This document shows positions 34,406 through 42,450 of a DNA stretch of 64,000 nucleotides, in pieces. How positions within the stretch are numbered: the stretch's first letter is position 1; each line of letters begins with the position of its first letter. The notes under the pieces are model-generated. The model did not search any database. It saw only the letters and a list, made by a program, of their open reading frames with translations, and was not told the origin of the DNA. The stretch covers positions 1,054,001 through 1,118,000 of the forward strand of contig NZ_LT629734.1 in NCBI RefSeq assembly GCF_900104705.1, in the 5' to 3' direction. A program made the position numbers and the translations under genes. Source of the stretch: Agrococcus carbonis. GTDB lineage: Bacteria; Actinomycetota; Actinomycetes; Actinomycetales; Microbacteriaceae.

Positions 34406-35209
34406 TCAGACTTCGGTCGGCGAGAGCGGTTCGAGCATGCGTGCGAGCTCATCGGCGAGCAGCGGGTGCGCCGCGAGCAGGAACCGGCTGCTCGCCGGCT
34501 CACCGGCCCAGCCGCGCACGACGCCGCCCGCCTCCTCGACGAGCAGGGCGCCGGCGGCGTGATCCCACGGCTGCAGCCCCACCTCGTAGTAGGCGTTGAG
34601 CCGGCCGCTCGCGACGCTCGCGAGGTCGTACGCCGCGCTGCCGCCGCGGCGGATGTCGCGCACGCCGCCGATCATGCCCTGCACCACGGCGGCCTGCCGC
34701 TCGCGGCGTCCCGCGTCGTACCCGAAGCCCGTGCCGAGCAGCGCGACCTCGGCGGGCACCGCATCCGCCACCCGGATCTCGCGGCCGTCCTGCCGCGCTC
34801 CGGCGCCCCGGAGCGCATCGAAGACGCTGCCGCTCGACGCGTTGACGACGGCGCCCGAGACCGCCCGCCAGGTCGTCGGCTCGGGCTCGCCCTCGACGAG
34901 CGCGATCGACACGGCGTAGGGCGCGAGGTCGTAGAGGTAGTTGACGGTGCCGTCGATGGGGTCGATCACCCACGTCAGGCCCGAGGTGCCCGCGATGCTC
35001 GTCCCCTCCTCGCCGAGGATGCCGTCGTCGGGGCGCGCGTCGCGGATGCGCTCGACCACGAGGCGCTCGACCTCGCGGTCGGCCTCCGTGACGATGTCGA
35101 CGAGGCTCGACTTGCTCGCGGCGATCGCCACGCCGGCCTCGCGACGCGATCGAGCGAGGGTCGCGGCCTCGACCGCGATGCCGACGAGGAGCTCGTGGAG
35201 GTCGCGCAT
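34406..35209 (-). CDS. Inositol monophosphatase-family enzyme
   Basis: Mg2+-dependent phosphatase, 267 aa. The family covers inositol-1-phosphatase, histidinol-phosphatase and PAP phosphatase. Metal-binding motifs are all present: ILGEEGTSIAG (Glu-Glu), WVIDPIDGTVNYLYDLAPYA (D-P-I-D-G-T) and WDHAAGALLVEEAGG (W-D-x-A-A-G). The ATG at 35209 has TAGGTT 6 nt upstream and would be leaderless. It stands alone between the M23 peptidase and tRNA-Tyr. The substrate cannot be decided from the sequence. Confidence 0.93.
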   Translation of the reverse strand: MRDLHELLVGIAVEAATLARSRREAGVAIAASKSSLVDIVTEADREVERLVVERIRDARPDDGILGEEGTSIAGTSGLTWVIDPIDGTVNYLYDLAPYAVSIALVEGEPEPTTWRAVSGAVVNASSGSVFDALRGAGARQDGREIRVADAVPAEVALLGTGFGYDAGRRERQAAVVQGMIGGVRDIRRGGSAAYDLASVASGRLNAYYEVGLQPWDHAAGALLVEEAGGVVRGWAGEPASSRFLLAAHPLLADELARMLEPLSPTEV

Positions 35210-35215
35210 GCCTCG

Positions 35216-35221
35216 AACCTA
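35216..35221 (-). promoter_or_regulatory. -10 box TAGGTT, leaderless start
   Basis: TAGGTT lies 6 nt before the ATG at 35209 of the inositol-phosphatase-family gene. Confidence 0.6.
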
Positions 35222-35308
35222 CCCGCCGCCCGCCTGGTCGGCGGAGGTCGCCCGGCCGGTTGTGGACGGTGTACGATTGCAGACGGCCTGCGCCTCGGCG
35301 GGGCCTTC

Positions 35309-35393
35309 GGCGAGTTACCCAAGCGGCCAAAGGGATCTGACTGTAAATCAGCTGGCAATGCCTTCGGGGGTTCGAATCCCTCACTCGCCACCA
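35309..35393 (+). tRNA. tRNA-Tyr (anticodon GTA), CCA encoded
   Basis: Class II tRNA of 85 nt including CCA. Acceptor GGCGAGT pairs with ACTCGCC, the anticodon loop is CTGTAAA with anticodon GTA, a long variable arm follows (TGGCAATGCCTTCGG region), and the T-loop is TTCGAAT. Unlike the three other tRNAs in this window the 3' CCA is encoded. A TACGAT at 35273 may be its -10 box. Confidence 0.97.
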
Positions 35394-35396
35394 TCC

Positions 35397-35421
35397 GGAG
35401 CCCCGCCTCGAGCGGGGCTCC
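35397..35421 (+). terminator. Terminator of tRNA-Tyr
   Basis: GGAGCCCCGC and GCGGGGCTCC form a 10-bp stem with a 5-nt loop, starting 3 nt after the encoded CCA and followed by GTCGTCTTC. Confidence 0.88.
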
Positions 35422-35498
35422 GTCGTCTTCCGGCCACCGCAGCGCCCCGCGGCGCAACGCCCCCGCCGCGCTCGCTCCGCCGCCCCGGAACCCGCAGG

Positions 35499-35582
35499 GT
35501 GGTCACGACACGCCGCCCCGGCGCGCTGGGGTGGTCAGGACGCGCCGCGGCGCAGGCGGCGCGCGCGGCGCGTCGTGACCAC
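35499..35582. repeat. GTGGTCACGAC direct and inverted repeats
   Basis: GTGGTCACGAC at 35499 recurs as GTGGTCAGGACGCGCC at 35531 and, inverted, as GGCGCGTCGTGACCAC at 35567-35582. The outer pair could fold into a long hairpin enclosing about 57 nt. No coding frame is supported in 35422-35631. Confidence 0.6.
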
Positions 35583-35619
35583 GCGGGGCTCGCAGCGCGG
35601 CGGGTCGAGCGGGTGGCCC

Positions 35620-35625
35620 TATGGT
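35620..35625 (+). promoter_or_regulatory. -10 box TATGGT, leaderless start
   Basis: TATGGT lies 6 nt before the ATG at 35632 of the lipoprotein gene. Confidence 0.55.
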
Positions 35626-35631
35626 GAGCGC

Positions 35632-36081
35632 ATGGACAGGCTCCCCAACGTCGCGGGCCGAGACGGTGCTGCCGCACCCGGCACCGTGAAGACCATCCGC
35701 TCCGCCCTCGTGCTCGCGGCCGGCGCGCTCGCGCTCACCGGCTGCGCGAGCGGCCCCTCCTACGCGGTGCTCGATCGCGCAGCCGGGGACGAGGACGCGC
35801 TGCCCTCCGAGCTGCCCGCATCCGCCACCGAAGGCGCCGACGCCGAGACGGCGCGCTTCGCCGGCGAGCACGAGGACGTCGCCCTCTGGCTGCTGCGCTC
35901 CGAGGAGCCCGGCGGCATCTGCCTGCTCGCCTTCCGGGATCCCGCTGACTGGCGGAAGGGATGCGCGGGTGCGGATCTGACCGTCGACGGCACGCTGGGC
36001 GCGTTCACCGTCGTGCGAGACGGCGGGACGCCGCCGGCGGGGGCGACGCAGGTCTCCGAGAACGTCTACGCGTTGTCCTGA
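35632..36081 (+). CDS. Hypothetical lipoprotein
   Basis: A 149-aa predicted lipoprotein. After about 20 residues with few hydrophobics comes KTIRSALVLAAGALALTGC, a signal segment with lipobox LTGC (Cys38). The mature part has DVALWLLRSEEPGGICLLAF and ends DGGTPPAGATQVSENVYALS, and contains two further Cys. I know no family for it. The leader is longer than usual; a GTG at 35686 would give a conventional signal peptide, but the TATGGT box favours 35632. Confidence 0.75.
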   Translation: MDRLPNVAGRDGAAAPGTVKTIRSALVLAAGALALTGCASGPSYAVLDRAAGDEDALPSELPASATEGADAETARFAGEHEDVALWLLRSEEPGGICLLAFRDPADWRKGCAGADLTVDGTLGAFTVVRDGGTPPAGATQVSENVYALS

Positions 36082-36145
36082 CGCGCTTCTGCACCCCGGC
36101 GGAGCGCAGCGCCCGGCGCTCGCCCAGTGCGAAGGCGAACGCGCC

Positions 36146-36151
36146 TAGGAT
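36146..36151 (+). promoter_or_regulatory. -10 box TAGGAT, leaderless start
   Basis: TAGGAT lies 6 nt before the ATG at 36158 of yajQ. Confidence 0.6.
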
Positions 36152-36157
36152 CGGGGC

Positions 36158-36646
36158 ATGGCAGATTCCTCGTTCGATGTGGTCAGCAAGGTCGACAAGA
36201 TGGAGGCCGAGAACGCCGTCAACCAGGCGCGCAAGGAGGTCGAGCAGCGCTACGACTTCAAGGGCGTCGGCGCCGACGTCGCGTGGAGCGGCGACAAGGT
36301 GCTGCTCAAGGCCTCGTCGGAGGAGCGCGTGAAGGCCGTGCTCGACGTGCTGCAGTCCAAGTTCATCAAGCGCGGCATCGACCTCAAGATGCTCGAGCAG
36401 GGCGACCCCTACCCCTCGGGCAAGGAGTTCCGCATCGAGGTGGCCCTCAAGGACGGCATCTCGAGCGAGAACGCCAAGAAGGTGACGAAGCTCATCCGCG
36501 AGGAGGGGCCGAAGTCGGTCAAGAGCCAGATCCAGGGCGACGAGGTGCGGGTCACCTCCAAGAGCCGCGACGACCTGCAGGCGACGATCGCGCTGCTCAA
36601 GGGCGCCGACCTCGACATCGACCTGCAGTTCATCAACTTCCGCTGA
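36158..36646 (+). CDS. yajQ: YajQ-family cyclic-di-GMP/nucleotide-binding protein
   Basis: Small cytoplasmic protein, 162 aa, full length for the family. The signature N-terminus is [20 protein letters not shown] followed by [16 protein letters not shown]. The C-terminal half reads [20 protein letters not shown] and ends [10 protein letters not shown], as in other YajQ proteins. Some Xanthomonas members bind cyclic di-GMP and act as transcription co-regulators; whether actinobacterial ones do is unknown. It is followed 30 bp later by cls on the same strand. Confidence 0.97.
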   Translation: MADSSFDVVSKVDKMEAENAVNQARKEVEQRYDFKGVGADVAWSGDKVLLKASSEERVKAVLDVLQSKFIKRGIDLKMLEQGDPYPSGKEFRIEVALKDGISSENAKKVTKLIREEGPKSVKSQIQGDEVRVTSKSRDDLQATIALLKGADLDIDLQFINFR

Positions 36647-36676
36647 CCGGAGCGCGCCGCACGTGAGACCGACGCC

Positions 36677-38128
36677 GTGGAGCTGACGCTCGCGCAGGCG
36701 CTGACCGCGCTGTACTTCACGGTCGACATCGCCCTCCGGGTGGTGGCGATCGTCGTCGTGCCCTACAACCGCCGGCCCGCCGCTGCGATCGCGTGGCTGC
36801 TCATCATCATGGTGCAGCCGATCGTCGGATGGATCGTCTTCAGCCTGCTCGGCAACAACCGGCTGCCGGCAGGTCGCCGCAAGAAGATGGCGGCGATCCA
36901 GGAGGTCATCGGCGAGACGACGCTCGACGTGCCCGACGCTCCCCCGCTGCCCGGGCGGCCCGATTGGCTCACGGGCGTGATCGACCTCAACCGCACGCTC
37001 TCGTCGATGCCGCACGTGGGGCCGTCGAAGGCGATCGTGTGGGGCGAGTTCGACGCGCAGCTCCAGGCGATGGCCCGCCGCATCGACGAGGCCGAGCGCT
37101 TCGTGCACGTGGAGTTCTACCTCATCGTCGCCTCCGAGCGCACGGAGCCGTTCTTCGCAGCGCTCGAGCGCGCCACCGCCCGCGGCGTGACGGTGCGCGT
37201 GCTCGTCGACCACCTCACGAGCGTGCGCTACCCGCGCCGCAAGGAGACGGTCGCGCGCCTCGAGGCCATGGGCGCCGAGCTGCAGGACATGCTGCCCCTG
37301 CGGCCGTGGCGCGGCCAGTGGCAGCGGCCCGACCTGCGCAACCACCGCAAGCTCGTCGTCATCGACGGGCGCCTCGGGTTCACCGGCTCGCTCAACCTCA
37401 TCGATCCCTCCTACCTGTGGAGGAAGAACCTGCGGCGCGGCCTCCAGTGGCGCGACACGTGGGTCGAGCTCGAGGGCCCCGCCGTCCTCGCCCTCGACGC
37501 CCTCTTCTGGTCGGACTGGTGGGCCGAGACCAACGAGCTCGTGGAGCTCGCGACCGAGGCGCCGGAGTCCGACGGCGACCTGAACGCATCCGTCGTGCCG
37601 TCCGGCCCCGGCTTCGAGGGCGAGATCAACCTGCGGGTCTTCCTCGAGCTGCTGCACGCGGCCGAGCAGCGCATCACGATCGTGAGCCCCTACTTCGTGC
37701 CCGACGACGCGATGCGCTACGCGATCACCTCGGCGGCGCTGCGCGGGATCGACGTCGAGCTCTTCGCGAGCGAGATCGGCGACCAGTTCTGGACCTACCA
37801 CGCGCAGCGCAGCTACTACGAGGAGCTGCTGCGGGCAGGCGTGAGGATCACGCTCTTCGCGAAGCCCACGGTGCTGCACTCGAAGTTCCTCACGATCGAC
37901 GACCGCGTCTCGATCATCGGCTCCTCGAACATCGACATGCGCTCGTTCGGCCTCAACTTCGAGGTGTCGATGCTCGTCGAGGGCGCCTCGATGGTCACGC
38001 AGCTCGAGGGCATCGCGGATGCGTACCGGCAGCAGTCGACGCAGCTCACGCTCGATGCGTGGATGGCGCGGCCGCGCATCGCGCAGGCGTTCGACTCGAT
38101 CGCTCGGCTCACCTCGGCGCTGCAGTAG
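36677..38128 (+). CDS. cls: Cardiolipin synthase
   Basis: Membrane phospholipase-D-superfamily enzyme joining two phosphatidylglycerols into cardiolipin, 483 aa. Two N-terminal spans (ALTALYFTVDIALRVVAIVV and AIAWLLIIMVQPIVGWIVFS) precede two catalytic HKD motifs. The first is NHRKLVVIDGRLGFTGSLN, the second LHSKFLTIDDRVSIIGSSN. The gene begins with GTG at 36677. An alternative, the CDP-DAG-dependent actinobacterial Cls, is unrelated to this PLD type. Confidence 0.94.
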   Translation: MELTLAQALTALYFTVDIALRVVAIVVVPYNRRPAAAIAWLLIIMVQPIVGWIVFSLLGNNRLPAGRRKKMAAIQEVIGETTLDVPDAPPLPGRPDWLTGVIDLNRTLSSMPHVGPSKAIVWGEFDAQLQAMARRIDEAERFVHVEFYLIVASERTEPFFAALERATARGVTVRVLVDHLTSVRYPRRKETVARLEAMGAELQDMLPLRPWRGQWQRPDLRNHRKLVVIDGRLGFTGSLNLIDPSYLWRKNLRRGLQWRDTWVELEGPAVLALDALFWSDWWAETNELVELATEAPESDGDLNASVVPSGPGFEGEINLRVFLELLHAAEQRITIVSPYFVPDDAMRYAITSAALRGIDVELFASEIGDQFWTYHAQRSYYEELLRAGVRITLFAKPTVLHSKFLTIDDRVSIIGSSNIDMRSFGLNFEVSMLVEGASMVTQLEGIADAYRQQSTQLTLDAWMARPRIAQAFDSIARLTSALQ

Positions 38129-38170
38129 CGCGCCGCCGCTCGCGACCCGGCTTCGGGCCCTGACCCCGGG

Positions 38171-38941
38171 TCAGGCGAGCAGCAGCGAGATGCCGACGGC
38201 GAGCGCGAAGACGATCACGACGAGCCGCAGCAGCCACGACGGCACCCGGCGCGCGAGCCAGCCGCCCGCGAGGCCACCGACGAGCGCGCTCGCGAGCATG
38301 ATCGCGACGACGCCCCAGTGCACGAGCGGCGAGAAGGCGAGGATGAGCGCCCCCGTGCCGTTGATGACCGCCGCCATGACGTTCTTGAGCGCGTTGTGGC
38401 GGCGCAGGTGGTCGTGGAGGAGCAGGCCGAGCATCGCGAGCATCATGACGCCGATGCCGGCGCCGAAGTAGGAGCCGTAGACGCCGATGCCGAAGAACGC
38501 CGCGCGCGTGCCCCAGCCGCCGCGGCCGGTCGTGCCAGCTTCGTCGACCGGCTGGCGGCCGAGCCGCTTCGCGACGAGCGGCTGCACGGCGAACAGGGCA
38601 GCCGCGAGCAGCACGAGCCAGGGGACGATGCGGGTGAACGCGTCGGACGGGGTGACGAGCAGCAGCACCGCGCCGGTCGCGCCGCCGGCGAGGGCGAACG
38701 GCATGTTCCACAGGAACCGGCGCCGCTGGCCGGCGAGCTCGGCGCGGTGCGACAGCGCGCCGCCGATGGTGCCGGTGAGGAGGCCGATCGACGACGTGAT
38801 GTTCGCGGCGAGCGGGCTCATGCCGGCGGCGAGCATCGCGGGGAAGGTGATGAGCGTGCCGCCGCCCGCGGCCGCGTTGATGGCGCCGGCGCCGAGGGAG
38901 GCGGCGGCGATGAGGAGGTAGCCGGGCAGGTCGAGGTCCAT
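38171..38941 (-). CDS. TauE/SafE-family membrane permease
   Basis: Predicted anion exporter, 256 aa with about eight spans. Two internally similar halves are visible. The first starts YLLIAAASLGAGAINAAAGG with GGTLITFPAML, the second near GVYGSYFGAGIGVMMLAMLG. The G-G-x-[ILF]-P/F motifs are typical of TauE/SafE proteins, which are linked to sulfite, sulfoacetate or other anion movement. I chose the ATG at 38941 (MDLDLPGYLL); the upstream extension reads into repeat island 4. The substrate is unknown. Confidence 0.9.
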   Translation of the reverse strand: MDLDLPGYLLIAAASLGAGAINAAAGGGTLITFPAMLAAGMSPLAANITSSIGLLTGTIGGALSHRAELAGQRRRFLWNMPFALAGGATGAVLLLVTPSDAFTRIVPWLVLLAAALFAVQPLVAKRLGRQPVDEAGTTGRGGWGTRAAFFGIGVYGSYFGAGIGVMMLAMLGLLLHDHLRRHNALKNVMAAVINGTGALILAFSPLVHWGVVAIMLASALVGGLAGGWLARRVPSWLLRLVVIVFALAVGISLLLA

Positions 38942-38946
38942 GTCAG

Positions 38947-39206
38947 GGCCTCTGGTCTCGTGACGCGTGCCGACTCCGTCGGCGCGCTCCTCGACCGACG
39001 GGCACCGCATGCCGACTGCGCCCGCTCGCTCCTCGACCGACGAGGGCGATCTGGACGACGCGGGGTCTCGTGACGCGTGCGGCTGCGCCGCGCGCTCCTC
39101 GACCGACGCGGGGTCTCGTGACGCGTGCGGCTGCGCCGCGCGCTCCTCGACCGACGAGGGGACAGACCGCTGCGCCGCGCGCTCCTCGACCGACGACGAG
39201 GGCCGC
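38947..39206. repeat. Repeat island 4 (GGTCTCGTGACGCG family, including a 48-bp perfect tandem)
   Basis: Copies of the hairpin repeat start at about 38950, 39062 and 39110, with headless copies in between and after (to 39200). The units at 39062 and 39110 are identical over the repeat (stem GCGGC-tgc-GCCGC, ending CTCCTCGACCGACG). The 279-bp gap between the TauE-like gene and fprA holds nothing else. Confidence 0.88.
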
Positions 39207-39220
39207 CGCCGCGGAGGGCG

Positions 39221-40573
39221 TCACTCGGCGCGCGAGATGGCGATCATCTCGTCGCGGGGCACGACCTTGATGCGCTCGCGACCGTGCGGGAGGCCGAGCG
39301 CCTTCTCGTGGTCGTCGAGGCGGATCCAGCCCGCGATGTCCGTCCACGCGACGCCCCGCTCGGCGAGGAGCGCCGGCACGGCGGCCTGGTCGTAGTCCTC
39401 GGGCTCCCACCACGAGTGCTCGTCGCCGAGCAGCTGCTCGATCGTCTCCTTCGCATCGGACTTCGTGTGGCCGATGAGGCCGACGGGCCCGCGCTTGATC
39501 CAGCCGGTCGCGTAGACGCCCGGCAGCGGCCGCATGCCGTCCATCACCCGGCCCGCCTCGTTCGGGATGACGCCGCGGCGCTCGTCGAACGGCACGTCGG
39601 GCAGCGGCGACGAGAAGTAGCCGACCGCGCGGTACACGGCCTGCACCGGGATCTCCCGGTACTCCCCCGTGCCCTCGAGCCCCGCATCCGTCGGCCGGGT
39701 GCGCTCGATGCGCAGGGCCGCGACCTTGCCGCCCTCGCCCACCACCGCATCCGGCCGCGACCAGAAGTGCAGGTGCAGGCGGCGGCTCGCCTCGCCGACC
39801 GGGCGCTGCCGCCACTGGTCGAGCACGCGCGAGATGACGAGGATCTGCTTGTTCTGCTTGAGGGTCTCCTCGTCGGGGTCGATGCCGAAGTCCTCGTCGT
39901 GCAGGATCATGTCGACGTCGCGCAGCTCGCCGAGCTCGCGCAGCTCGAGCGGCGTGAACTTGACGCCGAGCGGGCCGCGGCGGCCGAAGACGTGCACGTC
40001 GGTGACGGGCGACGCCTCGAGGCCCGCGACGACGTTGGCGGGCACCTCGGTGGGCATGAGGTCGGCGGGGTGCTTGACGAGCATGCGGGCGACGTCGAGG
40101 GCGACGTTGCCGTTGCCGATCACCGCGATCTCGCGGGCCTCGAGCGGCCACTCGCGCGGCACGTCGGGGTGGCCGTCGTACCAGGAGACGAAGTCGGCGG
40201 CACCGTAGGAGCCCTCGAGCTCGATCCCGGGGATGTCGAGCGGCGCGTCCTTCGTGGCGCCCGTGGCGAAGATGACGCCGTGGTAGAGCCGCTCGAGGTC
40301 CTGGAGCGTGATGTCGGTGCCGAAGTCGACGTTGCCGAACAGTCGCACGACGCCCGACTCGAGCACCTCGCGCAGCGCCGCGATGATGCCCTTGATGCGC
40401 GGGTGGTCGGGTGCGACGCCGTAGCGCACGAGGCCGTAGGGCGCGGGCAGCCGCTCGAAGAGGTCGATGAGCACCTCGCGGCCGTGCTCGGCGGCCGACT
40501 TCTTGAGGATGTCGGCGGCGTAGATCCCGGCGGGGCCGGCGCCGACCACGGCGATGCGGAGCGGTGCGCTCAC
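39221..40573 (-). CDS. fprA: Ferredoxin/adrenodoxin-type NADP+ reductase (FprA-like)
   Basis: FAD flavoenzyme passing electrons between NADPH and ferredoxin, 450 aa, the size of mycobacterial FprA. FAD-binding Rossmann motif VVGAGPAGIYAADIL is at the N-terminus, with PYGLVRYGVAPDHPRIKGI. The NADP motif is VIGNGNVALDVARMLVK. GVYATGWIKRGPVGLIGHTK is the conserved late FAD segment. The ATG at 40573 follows TTGGAGGAG. It lies 50 bp after the polyprenyl diphosphate synthase gene in the same direction. Confidence 0.95.
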   Translation of the reverse strand: MSAPLRIAVVGAGPAGIYAADILKKSAAEHGREVLIDLFERLPAPYGLVRYGVAPDHPRIKGIIAALREVLESGVVRLFGNVDFGTDITLQDLERLYHGVIFATGATKDAPLDIPGIELEGSYGAADFVSWYDGHPDVPREWPLEAREIAVIGNGNVALDVARMLVKHPADLMPTEVPANVVAGLEASPVTDVHVFGRRGPLGVKFTPLELRELGELRDVDMILHDEDFGIDPDEETLKQNKQILVISRVLDQWRQRPVGEASRRLHLHFWSRPDAVVGEGGKVAALRIERTRPTDAGLEGTGEYREIPVQAVYRAVGYFSSPLPDVPFDERRGVIPNEAGRVMDGMRPLPGVYATGWIKRGPVGLIGHTKSDAKETIEQLLGDEHSWWEPEDYDQAAVPALLAERGVAWTDIAGWIRLDDHEKALGLPHGRERIKVVPRDEMIAISRAE

Positions 40574-40622
40574 GGTTCTCCTCCAACGTGCGCGGCGGCA
40601 GCGCCGCCTGGGTTCCTGGTGC

Positions 40623-41645
40623 TCAGCGGGTGCGCGAGACGACGTGCTCGGCGAAGGCCTCGAGCCCGCGTCGAACGGTGCCCTGGGGCAGCGGCGCGAG
40701 CGCCTCGAGCGCCTGCCGCTGCCAGCGCTCGGCCTCGGCGAGCGCCTCGTCGACGACCGGGTGCGCGGCGAGCTCGGCGACGGCCGCGGCGAGCGCCGCC
40801 TCGTCGGCCCCGGGGGCGGATGCGGTGGCGAGGCGCGCGCGCAGGGCCTGCGACGCGTCGTCGTCGCGGCGCGCGAGCAGCAGCACGGGCAGCGTCTCGA
40901 CGCCCGCGCGCACGTCCGTGCCCTGGTCCTTGCCGGTGGCCGGGTCGGACGAGAGGTCGATGACGTCGTCGACGAGCTGGAAGGCGACGCCGATGCGCTC
41001 GCCGAAGTCGCGCAGCGGCGCCCGGTACGCCTCGTCGGCGCCGCTCACCATGACGCCGAGCTCGGCCGCCGCGGCGATGAGCGAGCCGGTCTTGTCGGCG
41101 AGCACCTGCAGGTAGTGCTCGACCGGGTCGGCGTCGCCCACCCCGAGCGTCTCGTGCAGCTGCCCGAGGCACAGGCGCTCGAACGTGCGCGCCTGCAGCC
41201 GCGCGACGTCGGGGCCGAGCGGCGCGGCGACCGAGCCCGCGCGGGCGAACAGCAGGTCGCCGGCGAGGATCGCGATCGAGTTGCTCCACGCCACGTGGGC
41301 GGCGGGCACGCCCCGGCGGGTGTCCGCCTCATCCATGACGTCGTCGTGGTACAGGCTCGCGAGGTGCGTGATCTCGACGACCTCGGCGGCCGAGAGCACC
41401 TCGTCGTCGATGCCGCGCCCGAGGTGGGCGGCGAGCAGCAGCAGGAGCGGCCGCGCGCGCTTGCCGCCGGCCTCGTTGAGGTACCGGGTCACCGCATCCG
41501 CCACCGGGTCGGCGACGTGGAGGTGCTCGTCGAGCAGCACCTCGAGCCGCTCGAGGCCGGCGTCGACCGCGTCGACGACGCGCTTGTCGGCGGGCGCGGC
41601 GAAGCGCGGCCCGCGGAGCCCGAAGGTCTCGGCGATGGAGGCCAT
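40623..41645 (-). CDS. Polyprenyl diphosphate synthase (menaquinone side chain)
   Basis: Soluble trans-prenyltransferase elongating isoprenoid chains, 340 aa. The first Asp-rich motif is LYHDDVMDEADTRRG, the second QLVDDVIDLSSDPATGKDQG. GGKRARPLLLLLAA is the isopentenyl-pyrophosphate site. The residues before the first Asp motif (THLAS) are small, consistent with a long product. It overlaps menG by one base (TGATG). Co-location with men genes suggests the chain is used by MenA. Product length cannot be read directly. Confidence 0.93.
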   Translation of the reverse strand: MASIAETFGLRGPRFAAPADKRVVDAVDAGLERLEVLLDEHLHVADPVADAVTRYLNEAGGKRARPLLLLLAAHLGRGIDDEVLSAAEVVEITHLASLYHDDVMDEADTRRGVPAAHVAWSNSIAILAGDLLFARAGSVAAPLGPDVARLQARTFERLCLGQLHETLGVGDADPVEHYLQVLADKTGSLIAAAAELGVMVSGADEAYRAPLRDFGERIGVAFQLVDDVIDLSSDPATGKDQGTDVRAGVETLPVLLLARRDDDASQALRARLATASAPGADEAALAAAVAELAAHPVVDEALAEAERWQRQALEALAPLPQGTVRRGLEAFAEHVVSRTR

Positions 41646-42397
41646 CAGTCGCCCTGCTCCTCCGCCGCCGCGTGGCGCGCGATGCGCATCGCGCCCGTGG
41701 TCTCGGTGGGCTTGCGGCCGCGGTGGAGGGCGACGACGCCCATCGTGAGGTTGCGGTGCGCGACGCGCGTGAAGCCTGCGGTGCGGATCCACTGCGAGAG
41801 CGTCTGCTGGTCGGGCCACGAGCGGATCGACTCGACGAGGTAGCGGTACGCGTCGGGGTTCGAGCTCGCGGCGCGCGCGAGCCCCGGCAGCACCGTCTGC
41901 AGGTAGAGCTCGTAGCCGCGGCGCACGACCCCCACGGGCGGCTGCGAGAACTCGCAGATGAGCAGGCGCCCGCCGGGCTTCAGCACGCGGAAGAACTCGT
42001 CGAGCGCCGCGCGCGGGTGCTGCACGTTGCGCAGGCCGAACGAGATGGTCACCGCGTCGAACGAGCCCTCCTCGAAGGGCAGCTCCTCGGCGGAGCCGTG
42101 CACGAACTCGATGTCGGGGTGGCGGCGGCGGCCCTCCTCGAGCATGCCGGGGCTGATGTCGAGCGCGGTCACGAGCGCGCCCGCCTTCGCCATCGGCGCG
42201 GCCGAGGCGCCGGTGCCGGCGGCGACGTCGAGGATGCGCTCGCCGGGCTTGGGCTTGACGGCCCGCTGCATGTGGATGCGCCACAGCTTGTCGTTGCCGC
42301 CCGAGAGCAGCGAGTTGAGCAGGTCGTACCGCTTGGCGGTGGCGTCGAACATGCCGGCGACCTCCTCCGGGTCCTTCTGCATGTCCGCTCGGTTCAC
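41645..42397 (-). CDS. menG: Demethylmenaquinone methyltransferase
   Basis: SAM-dependent C-methyltransferase for the last step of menaquinone synthesis (UbiE/MenG family), 250 aa. It starts with PEEVAGMFDATAKRYDLLNS, a family signature. The SAM-binding motif is RILDVAAGTGASAAPMAKAG, and FDAVTISFGLRNVQHPRAAL is diagnostic of UbiE/MenG. I chose the GTG at 42397 because TAGGAT lies 7 nt upstream; an ATG at 42406 falls inside that -10 box. It is divergent from menF. Confidence 0.97.
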   Translation of the reverse strand: MNRADMQKDPEEVAGMFDATAKRYDLLNSLLSGGNDKLWRIHMQRAVKPKPGERILDVAAGTGASAAPMAKAGALVTALDISPGMLEEGRRRHPDIEFVHGSAEELPFEEGSFDAVTISFGLRNVQHPRAALDEFFRVLKPGGRLLICEFSQPPVGVVRRGYELYLQTVLPGLARAASSNPDAYRYLVESIRSWPDQQTLSQWIRTAGFTRVAHRNLTMGVVALHRGRKPTETTGAMRIARHAAAEEQGD

Positions 42398-42404
42398 GTG
42401 CTCC

Positions 42405-42410
42405 ATCCTA
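42405..42410 (-). promoter_or_regulatory. -10 box TAGGAT, leaderless start
   Basis: TAGGAT lies 7 nt before the GTG at 42397 of menG and overlaps the upstream in-frame ATG, which decides the start. Confidence 0.6.
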
Positions 42411-42437
42411 GGCGAGCCGTCCTGACGGCCCGGTCGG

Positions 42438-42443
42438 TAGGCT
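42438..42443 (+). promoter_or_regulatory. -10 box TAGGCT, leaderless start
   Basis: TAGGCT lies 7 nt before the ATG at 42451 of menF. It and the menG box lie 27 bp apart on opposite strands. Confidence 0.6.
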
Positions 42444-42450
42444 GACGGCC

